A DNA stretch of 35,246 bases from positions 1-35,246 of the forward strand of contig JAFGAY010000058.1 in NCBI GenBank assembly GCA_016933425.1. The letters are read 5' to 3'. Of the stretch, positions 7,577 through 15,024 are shown in pieces. Below the pieces are notes generated by a model. The model was not told the DNA's origin, ran no database searches, and was given only the letters and a program-made list of their open reading frames with translations. The first letter of the stretch is position 1; each line of letters opens with the position of its first letter. The stretch is from Pirellulales bacterium. GTDB taxonomy: Bacteria > Planctomycetota > Planctomycetia > Pirellulales > Thermoguttaceae. Made by a program: the position numbers and the translations under genes.

Positions 7577-9250
7577 CTATCCTCGGCGTCGGATCGCTAG
7601 TAGCAGCCCCAGCGATCCGAGCAGGACCAGCCCCATCGGTTCCGGCACGACGGCATTTGCTTCCCCGCCGGCGTGGTCGCCCCAGTTGGCGGCCATAATC
7701 GCGGCGTCGGCCGCATTGACCACGCTGTCGTCGTTGAAATCGCCGTCGGCCCAGCCGGCGTCCGAGGCGCCCCAATGGTCGGCGAGAATGGCGGCGTCCG
7801 TCTGGTCGACCGATCCGTCGCCGTCAGCGTCGCCGGGAATCCACGTCGCCCGCATCCACTCGAGCGTCAGTGCGTTGAGCATCGGCTGGTGATTGCCCAC
7901 GTCGGCCGTGCCCGGCTCGAAAAGAATCGTGAACACCTCGTCCTGGGCCGTGAATTCATGCGTGTAAACGTAAGCAACTTCTTGCAAGCTCTCGTCGATC
8001 CAAACTTCCGGGTTGAATTCATCGAGCGCCAGTTCCCCTTCGATACTTACGTCGAACGTCCGCGCTCCCACCGCGCGCCAGAAGAGCAATTGCAGTTTGT
8101 AGCTTTCGCCCGGAACGACGTCGAGCCGGATTTCCGCCGCACCGCCTTTTCCGTCCGAAGCGTGGTAGGCGACCGTTTCGAGAATGTTTTCCAGTGCATC
8201 GTCGTCCTGGCCCTCGCCGAATTCGGGCCGTGTTCCCGACCAGAATCCCGGACTCATCGTGTTCCGATAGCCCGCGATGGTTTCACGTCCGTCGAGAAAA
8301 CGAAGCCCGCGGATAGTTGTTTCTGCGGACCCGCCGACATTGATCGCGTAGCGGAAATGTCCTTCGAGATCGAGCTGGCTGGGTGAAGTGAATGCGGCCA
8401 GGGCGCCGGGCCGCTCGGGCTTCGACACCGCCGGAATGCCGCCGGCCGAAGGCCCGCCCAGCGACTGCATGGTTGCGTCGTCGTAAGCAAAATCGGACAG
8501 CGCGAAGCTGCCGAGGTAAATCTCCGACGTGCGGCCGGCGCCCGAGCCGTCGCCCTGAAAGACGAGATCCGCGCCCGAGTGATCCGACGCGAAAAGCAGG
8601 TAGTCGTCTCTCGCTTCGCCGCCGGGCGCCGTGCCTTGAAAGACTTGCACGCCGTTGACCCAGTATGTCACCTGATGGTTCAACCGGTCGAACACCAGCC
8701 CAATGCGTTGCCACTGGTCGTAGACGAACTGGTGATCGTCCGTCGTACCCAGCGCGCAGTGGCCCAGGCTGCCGGCCGGCCCAAGATACCACGCGGCGGC
8801 GCCGTCCAGAGCAGGGTCCGTGTTGAACATGCCGTTATATTGCAGATAGCAAGCATCGGGCACCCAGACGTCGAAGACCATCGTCCACTGGTCCATGCGG
8901 CCGTCGGTCGTGCTCGCCTCGAAGCCCGCGTGGTCGACCGCGTATCCCGAACGACCGTTGCAGGGCAGGAGGCCGTGGTGGAGATAGCGCACATGTTGGC
9001 CGTCGATGTCCGACGGTTTGCTGTAGTCGCAGATGGTCCGGCCAAACGTCGTGGCCGCTTCGATTGCGTCGGTCGGGCCCGAGGCGTCGTAATAGCACAT
9101 CGACGCCGTTGCATCCAGCGTATCGGTAGCGGTGAAGTAGGGATTTGCAAAATTCCAGACTGCCGTGGCCGCCTTGGCGGGACCGCAAACCACGACCATC
9201 GCTACGGCCGCCAGGATCATACCCGCCGAGAAACGCTGATTTGCCCACAT
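7577..9250 (-). CDS. LamG-like, dockerin and PEP-CTERM secreted protein
   Basis: A 557-residue protein starting at ATG 9250 (GTG 9265 is an alternative), with a signal peptide ending near GPAKAA. Residues of roughly 90-260 look like a concanavalin A/LamG-type lectin domain (WTMVFDVWVP, WQRIGLVFDR, VTYWVNGVQVFQG). A malectin-like or carbohydrate-binding beta-sandwich may follow (about 290-465: YKLQLLFWRAVGARTFDVSI). Near the end are two calcium-binding dockerin type I repeats, GDADGDGSVDQTDAAILADH and GDFNDDSVVNAADAAIMAAN. The C-terminus is VVPEPMG, a hydrophobic stretch, then RRRG, a PEP-CTERM signal. The protein is probably exported and processed by an exosortase-type system. No cohesin partner is visible in the window. 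Confidence 0.84.
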   Translation of the reverse strand: MWANQRFSAGMILAAVAMVVVCGPAKAATAVWNFANPYFTATDTLDATASMCYYDASGPTDAIEAATTFGRTICDYSKPSDIDGQHVRYLHHGLLPCNGRSGYAVDHAGFEASTTDGRMDQWTMVFDVWVPDACYLQYNGMFNTDPALDGAAAWYLGPAGSLGHCALGTTDDHQFVYDQWQRIGLVFDRLNHQVTYWVNGVQVFQGTAPGGEARDDYLLFASDHSGADLVFQGDGSGAGRTSEIYLGSFALSDFAYDDATMQSLGGPSAGGIPAVSKPERPGALAAFTSPSQLDLEGHFRYAINVGGSAETTIRGLRFLDGRETIAGYRNTMSPGFWSGTRPEFGEGQDDDALENILETVAYHASDGKGGAAEIRLDVVPGESYKLQLLFWRAVGARTFDVSIEGELALDEFNPEVWIDESLQEVAYVYTHEFTAQDEVFTILFEPGTADVGNHQPMLNALTLEWMRATWIPGDADGDGSVDQTDAAILADHWGASDAGWADGDFNDDSVVNAADAAIMAANWGDHAGGEANAVVPEPMGLVLLGSLGLLLAIRRRG

Positions 9251-9643
9251 CACCCGATGGCCCACCCTATGCGTCGTCGAACCAATGGCAAAAGAAACCG
9301 ATCCACGGCGCCAGTATAACGAACCTCATGAGTCGAGCCAGTGACGGCGATGTTTTCGCACGGGAACGCGAATTGAAACGACCGAACAATCCACGGCTTA
9401 CTATACCACCCATCCATTGCAGCCGCCGCAGATACACAAAATGCCACATCCTTCCCAAAATTCCGATAGCATGACTGCCCAATCTCTGGCAAGAAAAAAC
9501 CGTCCCTCGATCTGGTCGCATCGACTTTTTCGGATGGGGGGAATGTTCCTCCCATGCCGATATCAACGATAAGTCGGATCGTCCGACCATCCACTAGGGA
9601 TCAGGACCTGGGTTCTCAAAACCACGCAGCGGGCCGGCCCGTC
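9251..9643. other. Divergent intergenic region / leader of the efflux gene
   Basis: About 390 bases between the PEP-CTERM gene and the efflux lipoprotein gene. The reading frame of the latter extends to 9554, but that extension precedes a clear lipoprotein signal and is treated as leader. It contains a perfect hairpin GTCGGA-TCG-TCCGAC (9573-9587) without a T tract. AGTATA (9313-9318) could be a minus-strand -10 box, but no matching -35 was found. Confidence 0.4.
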
Positions 9644-11347
9644 ATGTCGCACTCGGTCAAAAACCAACTTGCCGACTGGCTTTTCCGCGGAGCCGTGTTG
9701 ACACTGATTATTGCGGCCGCCGGCTGCACACCGATGCGCGACTATCTGGCCGGCGGATTCAAGGTCGGGCCTGACTACCAACCCCCGCCCGCCCGGGTCG
9801 CCCCCGACTGGATCGACGCCGCCGACGCGGACGTGAAGAGCCAGCCGGTTGACCTGGCCCGATGGTGGAGCGTTTTCCGCGATCCGGTGCTCGACGCCCT
9901 GGTCACGACGTCCGTGCGTCAAAACCTCACGCTCCGCGAGGCGGGCTGTCGCGTGCTCCAGGCCCGAGCGGCTAGGGCCATCGCCGCCGGCAACCTGTTT
10001 CCGCAGCAACAGCAGGCCGTCGGCGCGTTCGGCCGCAACGCCTTAAGCACGGCGGCGGCCAACACGCAGTTTCTTTCCCAGACGTTTTACGACCAGTGGG
10101 ACGCCGGTTTCAATCTGGCCTGGGAACTCGACTTTTGGGGCCGTTTCCGCCGCGCGATCGAGGCGGCCGACGCCGAGTTGGCGGCATCGGTGGCCGACTA
10201 CGACCAGGTGACCGTCACCCTGCTGGGCGACATCGCGGCGACCTACGTCGAAATTCGCACGCTCCAGGAGCGTATCGCCCTGGCCCAAGCCAACGTCAAA
10301 CTCCAGCGCGAAACCTACACAATCGCCGACGCTCGGTTTCGCGGCGGCCAGGTGAGCGAGCTCGACGTCGACCAGGCCACGAGCACCCTGGCCCAAACCG
10401 AGGCCCTGATTCCCCAGCTCGAACTCCAGCGCCGCGAGGCCTCGAACCGGTTGTGCGTGTTGTTGGGCATTCCGCCGACCGATCTCGACGCCGTGCTCGG
10501 CGCCGGTCCCATTCCCTCGACGCCGACCCAGGTGGTCGTCGGCATTCCGGCCGATCTGTTGTGCCGCCGGCCCGACCTGCGCCGCGCCGAACGTCAGGTT
10601 GCCGCCGAAAGCGCCCGGGTCGGCATCGCCACGGCCGAACTCTATCCCCACATTGGCATCACCGGCACGCTCGCCTACTCGGCCGAGAATTTCCGCGACC
10701 TGTTCGACAGCGCGGCGTTTCAGGGCACGGTCGGCCCGTCGTTCCGCTGGAACATTTTGAACTACGGCCGGCTCATCAACGCCGTTCGCCTGCAAGACGC
10801 CCGGTTGGCCGAGCGGATCGTCGCCTATCAGAACCTCGCGCTTCGGGCCAACGCAGAAGCCGAAAACGGCATTACCCGATTCCTGCGCGGCCGCCAGCGC
10901 GCCCAGGCGCTGGCCAGGAGCGTGGACGCCTCGCAGCGCGCGGTTCGCGTCGCCCTGGCCCAATATCGGGGCGGCATCATCGACTTCAATTGGGTTGCCA
11001 TCGTCGAAAAGAACCTGGTCGACCAACAGGAGCTGCTGGCCCAGGCCCAAGGCGAAACGACCCTCGGCCTGGTCCAGATTTACCGCGCGTTGGGTGGTGG
11101 CTGGGAAAGCTTCCATCAGGCGCCGTGCGTCGCGGCCGTGGGAGCCACGAGTCCCGCGGCGTCCGCGACCGACCCGACCGGCCTACCGATTCCCGAACCG
11201 CTTCCCGCCCCGGAAGCCGAGCCGGCGACGACCGCCCAGCCCGTCCAGGCCGCGTCGCAAACCACTTGGAATCCAACCGCCGGCCTGCCTGTCTTCCGCG
11301 CGCCCCAATCGGTCAACTCGCAGCCCGCCGCCGGACCCGAACTGTGA
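9644..11347 (+). CDS. NodT/TolC-type outer-membrane efflux lipoprotein
   Basis: A 567-residue protein starting at ATG 9644, chosen because MSHSVKNQLADWLFRGAVLT leads into a lipobox (IIAAAGC, Cys28); the open frame starts 30 codons earlier. The mature start KVGPDYQPPP is the NodT-family signature. Two repeated OEP domains follow, with typical DLARWWSVFRDPVLD, WELDFWGRFRRAIEAADAEL, LLCRRPDLRRAERQ and ALAQYRGGIIDF segments. These form the outer-membrane barrel and periplasmic alpha-tunnel of tripartite pumps. The last 80 or so residues are Pro/Ala-rich and not part of the fold. The usual neighbours, a membrane-fusion protein and an RND or ABC pump, are absent on both sides, so the inner partner must be encoded elsewhere. 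Confidence 0.93.
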   Translation: MSHSVKNQLADWLFRGAVLTLIIAAAGCTPMRDYLAGGFKVGPDYQPPPARVAPDWIDAADADVKSQPVDLARWWSVFRDPVLDALVTTSVRQNLTLREAGCRVLQARAARAIAAGNLFPQQQQAVGAFGRNALSTAAANTQFLSQTFYDQWDAGFNLAWELDFWGRFRRAIEAADAELAASVADYDQVTVTLLGDIAATYVEIRTLQERIALAQANVKLQRETYTIADARFRGGQVSELDVDQATSTLAQTEALIPQLELQRREASNRLCVLLGIPPTDLDAVLGAGPIPSTPTQVVVGIPADLLCRRPDLRRAERQVAAESARVGIATAELYPHIGITGTLAYSAENFRDLFDSAAFQGTVGPSFRWNILNYGRLINAVRLQDARLAERIVAYQNLALRANAEAENGITRFLRGRQRAQALARSVDASQRAVRVALAQYRGGIIDFNWVAIVEKNLVDQQELLAQAQGETTLGLVQIYRALGGGWESFHQAPCVAAVGATSPAASATDPTGLPIPEPLPAPEAEPATTAQPVQAASQTTWNPTAGLPVFRAPQSVNSQPAAGPEL

Positions 11348-11407
11348 ACCACAAGCAACAGCGGCCATCACCTTTTTTGGTCCACGACGCGTGGCCGGGA
11401 GGACATC

Positions 11408-12760
11408 ATGCCAAAACCCACTGACATTCGTTTGATCGAGGTTACGAACCAAACCGAGCATTTCAATTACCGAACCCCCATCAAGTTCGGGGGGCGCGTG
11501 GTCGACGACCTGGTGTTGAGGCACGTAGCCGTCGACGTCGAAACCCGAGACGGACGCCGAGGGCGAGGATTCGGCTCCATGCCCGTGGGCAACGTCTGGG
11601 CCTGGCCGAGCCGGAAGGTTCCGGCCGACCGGACGCTGGCGGCAATGATCGCTTTGGGCGAGCGCCTTACGCGCGACGCAAACCAGTGCGGATCGTTCGG
11701 CCATCCGTTGGAGATCGCGCACGAGTTGGCCGAATCTTACGGGCCGGCCGCCGACGCCGTCGCGACGGAAGCCGACCTGGCCGAACCGATGCCGCGTCTC
11801 GCCCAAATCGTGACCGCCAGCCCGTTGGAAGCCGCCATTCACGACGCCCACGGCAAGGCCCTGGGACAAAACTCCTATAATCTGCTGGGAGCCGAGTTCG
11901 TCAACCGCGACATCGGCGACTACCTGGGCGCCGAGTTCGCCGGAGAATATCTCGACCGCTACACGCTCCGCGAGCCGAAGGCGTCGATGCCCCTTTACCA
12001 CTTGGTCGGAGCATTGGATCCGTTGACCGACGGCGACGTATCACGGCCGGTTGGCGACGGGCTGCCGGAAACGTTGGCCGATTGGATTTCTTACAACGGC
12101 CTGACGCATTTGAAGATCAAGCTCAACGGCGACAACCTGGCGTGGGACGTCGACCGCGTTCTCGCGATCGAGCAAGTGGCGGCCGAAATCCAACGCAAGC
12201 GAGGGCAATCTGAGTGGTTCTACTCGGCCGATTTCAACGAAAAGTGCGCCGACGTCCAGTACGTGCTCGACTGGCTGGCCAAGGTCGGCGAATGCTCGCC
12301 CCAGGCGCTCGATCGGCTGCAATACATCGAACAACCCACGCACCGCGACTTAAAGGCCCACCCTGGAAACAAGATGCACAAGGCGGCCAAGATAAAACCG
12401 GTCGTGATCGACGAATCGCTGATCGACTACGAAACCTTTCTGCTGAGCCGGGAGTTGGGCTACTCGGGCGTCGCGCTAAAGGCGTGCAAGGGACACGGCG
12501 AGGCCCTGCTCATGGGCGCGGCCGCACAAAAATTCGGCATGTTCCTCTGCGTACAGGACCTCACGTGCCCGGGCCGTTCATTCCTGCACTCGGCATCGCT
12601 AGCCGCACGAATTCCGACCGTGGCGGCCATCGAAGGCAACGGACGGCAATACTGTCCGGTCGCAAACGCCGAGTGGGCCTCGCGATTCCCCAGCATGTTC
12701 CAAATCACCAACGGCACGGTCGGCACGTCCGTGCTCGAGGGACCCGGCTTGGGGTTTTGA
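11408..12760 (+). CDS. Enolase-superfamily (MLE/mandelate racemase-type) enzyme
   Basis: A 450-residue protein with ATG 11408 and a strong ribosome site GGGAGGA five bases upstream. The C-terminal barrel carries the metal ligands D275 (YSADFNEK), E308 (YIEQPT) and D335 (VIDES). The catalytic lysines are K236-x-K238 (HLKIKLNG) and K358 (LKACKG). The KxK plus opposing Lys layout fits the muconate-lactonising subgroup: syn elimination, epimerisation or OSBS-like chemistry. The N-terminal capping domain (about 1-150) is longer than usual and would set specificity. The reaction is not predictable here, and no adjacent pathway gene helps. It is cytoplasmic, with no signal peptide. Confidence 0.82.
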   Translation: MPKPTDIRLIEVTNQTEHFNYRTPIKFGGRVVDDLVLRHVAVDVETRDGRRGRGFGSMPVGNVWAWPSRKVPADRTLAAMIALGERLTRDANQCGSFGHPLEIAHELAESYGPAADAVATEADLAEPMPRLAQIVTASPLEAAIHDAHGKALGQNSYNLLGAEFVNRDIGDYLGAEFAGEYLDRYTLREPKASMPLYHLVGALDPLTDGDVSRPVGDGLPETLADWISYNGLTHLKIKLNGDNLAWDVDRVLAIEQVAAEIQRKRGQSEWFYSADFNEKCADVQYVLDWLAKVGECSPQALDRLQYIEQPTHRDLKAHPGNKMHKAAKIKPVVIDESLIDYETFLLSRELGYSGVALKACKGHGEALLMGAAAQKFGMFLCVQDLTCPGRSFLHSASLAARIPTVAAIEGNGRQYCPVANAEWASRFPSMFQITNGTVGTSVLEGPGLGF

Positions 12761-12763
12761 AAG

Positions 12764-12800
12764 AGACGGCACATCAGCCGTCTGGAGAATTTCCTTTTTT
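12764..12800 (+). terminator. Probable terminator after the enolase-superfamily gene
   Basis: A 7-bp perfect hairpin AGACGGC-ACATCA-GCCGTCT (12764-12783) begins three bases past the stop. A T6 run follows at 12795-12800 after an 11-base gap. The gap is longer than ideal, so efficiency is uncertain; the T run is also the start of the repeat unit described next. Confidence 0.5.
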
Positions 12801-13023
12801 CCTTCTTTCACAATAACAAATGCCATGGGTAAACGACGTGTTGCTCAAGAGCAAGCTTGGCATTTTCATGCAATTGTCAGGCACGGGAGTGCCTGACCTA
12901 CGATTACTTTTTCCATTTTTCCTTCTTGCACAATGACTATCGCCTCGGGCAACCGATGTGTTGCTCAAAAGAAAGTATGGCGATTGTTCATGCAATTGTC
13001 AGGCACGGGAGTGCCTGACCTAC
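12796..13023. repeat. Tandem pair of ~107-bp composite repeats with REP palindromes
   Basis: Two diverged copies stand head to tail (12796-12901 and 12916-13023). Each has a TTTTTCCTTCTT pyrimidine tract, CACAAT, a stem-loop, the shared block GTGTTGCTCAA, TCATGCAATT, and a REP palindrome GTCAGGCACGGGAGTGCCTGAC followed by CTAC (GTAG on the minus strand; 12876-12901 and 12998-13023). The stem is AAATGCCA/TGGCATTT in copy 1 and ATCGCC/GGCGAT in copy 2, so an extra base on one arm is matched by an extra base on the other. The units fill the gap between convergent genes. Confidence 0.85.
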
Positions 13024-13037
13024 CCTCTACCCCATGC

Positions 13038-14858
13038 TCAAAACATTATGCCTGAGCCGATGGGGAACTCGTCTGAAACTTTGACCGGCAGTTTGCCTGT
13101 TGGTTTGATCTGGCCCTTGAGTAGCCGGATGAACGCGTCGGCGTGGATGGTTTGGTTGCCGTACCAGCCCGACTCACCGTAGCCGACGACGAAGGCGGCC
13201 GCGTCCTTCATGCTCGGCGCGAAGTGTGGGTTGCCGTACGACATGACGACCGTCGCGGCCGGCTGGAGTCGGATCAGCTCGTCGACCAGCGTTCGCTGGG
13301 CCGCCGGCATGGGGGCCGGGTCGCCGTAGGGATCGCGCTGGCAGAAAAGCGAAACCACGACCAGGTCGGCCGTCTTTGCCGCTTCGAGCGCCTGGGCGCC
13401 ACGATCCTCGGGCGCATCCTTCGCTCCCAGCGCGAAATGCTCGACTCTCGGAAGCGCCGCCGCCAGCTTCGACGCTACCACGTCGACGTTCGGGTCCTCG
13501 GGCTTTTTCTGAATGCTCACGTGAACGACTTTCTTGAACCGGCCGGCGTCGGCCGGGAAGAACCCGCCATTGACCAGCACCGTCAACGATCGGTCGGCGA
13601 CCGTGTTCAACAACGCCAGATGCTCCGCGTTTTGCACGATCCCGGGAATCTTTTCGAGATCGACGAGCCGATTTTGGTGCAGATTGAGCCTCGCCTTCCA
13701 ATACAAAATCTTTCGGACCGACTGGTTGATTCGCTCCTCGGAAATTTCGCCCGCGCGGACCGCCTCGACGAGTCCCCCGACCGTCGCGGCGACGTCGGCC
13801 GGCTTGAGCACCGCGTCGTGCCCGGCGGCGACGGCCATGACGCACGCCTTGACGGGCCCGAATCGCTCGACGACCGCGGGATACCACATGTCGTCGGTCG
13901 TCACGATGTTCTTGAAACCGAGCCGATCCTTGAGCCAGCCGGTAACGAGCTTCTCGTTGACGCTCGCCGGCAGTTCCGAGCCCTCGGTGACCGACGGCGC
14001 GGCGACGTGCTCGGTCATGATGTAAACCACGCCCGCGTCGATGGCCGCCTTGAAGGCGCGAAATTCCTCGGCCTCGATCCGCTCGGCCGGCTTGGGGTTC
14101 ACGCTGAACTGCGTGCCGGGAATCGGGTCGACGTCGCCGCGGCCCGGAAAGTGCTTCGCCGTCGCGATCAGCCCGTTTTCCTGCGAGCCGCGAATGTAGG
14201 CGGCGGCCATTCGGCCGACCAGTTCGATATCGCCCCCGAACGATCGCACGCTCGAAGTGGGCCGGTCGGGCCGGGTCGACACGTCGACCACGGGCGAATA
14301 CGTGATATGCACGCCGCACGCCCGCCCCTGCTCGGCCCCCGCCTTGCCCACCGCGTAGGCGATTTCCTCCGAGCCGATCGCGGCCAGGGCCATGATGCCG
14401 GGAAATTCGGTCGCCCCGGTCAACTGTTGCCCGGGCCCACCCTCGAAATCCATCGACACGAACAGGGGCAGCGCCGATTCTCGCTGGAGCCGATTCATCA
14501 GCGCCGCCGTCTCGACGGGCGTTCCGCCGTAGACCACGACCGCGCCGATTTGGCCCTTGCGAGCCAGGTCGAGCATCTTGGCGAACTCCGCCGAATCCTC
14601 GGCCAGGTCGCCGCGCATCTGCTCGCAGATCATCTGGCCGATTTTCTGTTCGAGCGTGAGCTTGCCGAGCGTTTCACCAGCCCAACGCGCCGCCTCGGCG
14701 TCCGAAGCGGCAAGACCAACGGCCGCCGCTCCGGGCGCGGCCGATTCGCCGGCCGCAGAACCGGTTCCCGCCCGATCGCCCGAACCCTCTTCCCGAGCAC
14801 TGCACGCACAGGCCAACAAACCAACGCAAGAAAGAACGGCTAGATGCTTGATTTTCAT
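13038..14858 (-). CDS. GH3-family lipoprotein, NagZ-like but with altered acid/base loop
   Basis: A 606-residue protein starting MKIKHLAVLSCVGLLAC, a lipoprotein signal with Cys17, followed by a Ser/Gly/Ala linker to about residue 55. The GH3 barrel (about 60-390) includes LTLEQKIGQMI, VSMDFEGGPGQQL, KHFPGRGD (K235, H236) and VTTDDMW with probable nucleophile D322. NagZ-type beta-N-acetylhexosaminidases carry a D-S/T-H acid/base loop after KHFPGHG; here the segment reads GRGDVDPIPGTQF with no such triad. A C-terminal alpha/beta sandwich (about 410-590) is present, as in two-domain GH3 enzymes. It may cleave peptidoglycan or glycans with another acid/base residue, or be impaired. It is a single gene between convergent repeats and the cyclase gene. 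Confidence 0.86.
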   Translation of the reverse strand: MKIKHLAVLSCVGLLACACSAREEGSGDRAGTGSAAGESAAPGAAAVGLAASDAEAARWAGETLGKLTLEQKIGQMICEQMRGDLAEDSAEFAKMLDLARKGQIGAVVVYGGTPVETAALMNRLQRESALPLFVSMDFEGGPGQQLTGATEFPGIMALAAIGSEEIAYAVGKAGAEQGRACGVHITYSPVVDVSTRPDRPTSSVRSFGGDIELVGRMAAAYIRGSQENGLIATAKHFPGRGDVDPIPGTQFSVNPKPAERIEAEEFRAFKAAIDAGVVYIMTEHVAAPSVTEGSELPASVNEKLVTGWLKDRLGFKNIVTTDDMWYPAVVERFGPVKACVMAVAAGHDAVLKPADVAATVGGLVEAVRAGEISEERINQSVRKILYWKARLNLHQNRLVDLEKIPGIVQNAEHLALLNTVADRSLTVLVNGGFFPADAGRFKKVVHVSIQKKPEDPNVDVVASKLAAALPRVEHFALGAKDAPEDRGAQALEAAKTADLVVVSLFCQRDPYGDPAPMPAAQRTLVDELIRLQPAATVVMSYGNPHFAPSMKDAAAFVVGYGESGWYGNQTIHADAFIRLLKGQIKPTGKLPVKVSDEFPIGSGIMF

Positions 14859-15024
14859 GGAATCCTCGAAGAATGTGCCGCTTGACTACTTCAACCGAAC
14901 AAACCACGCCAACCATTAGGGTCAGTCATCGTGCTTGTCCAATCATTGTAACATCACCACCGCAGGTGTCCAACGGCCACGACGATGCGTGGTTCTCCCT
15001 ATCATCGCGTAGGTTGGCCCGGCG

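Noticed and set aside
6567-7775. 402-codon minus-strand open frame opposite the GH43 gene
   Set aside because: It spans the stop and terminator of the neighbouring gene and is Arg/Gly-rich without any domain.
12796-13023. CRISPR array
   Set aside because: Only two long diverged units with palindromic REP ends and no spacer pattern; no cas genes.
13143-14843. 566-codon plus-strand open frame opposite the GH3 gene
   Set aside because: Its composition (rich in Arg, His, Gly, Leu) is that of a high-GC antisense shadow; the opposite strand carries clear GH3 motifs.
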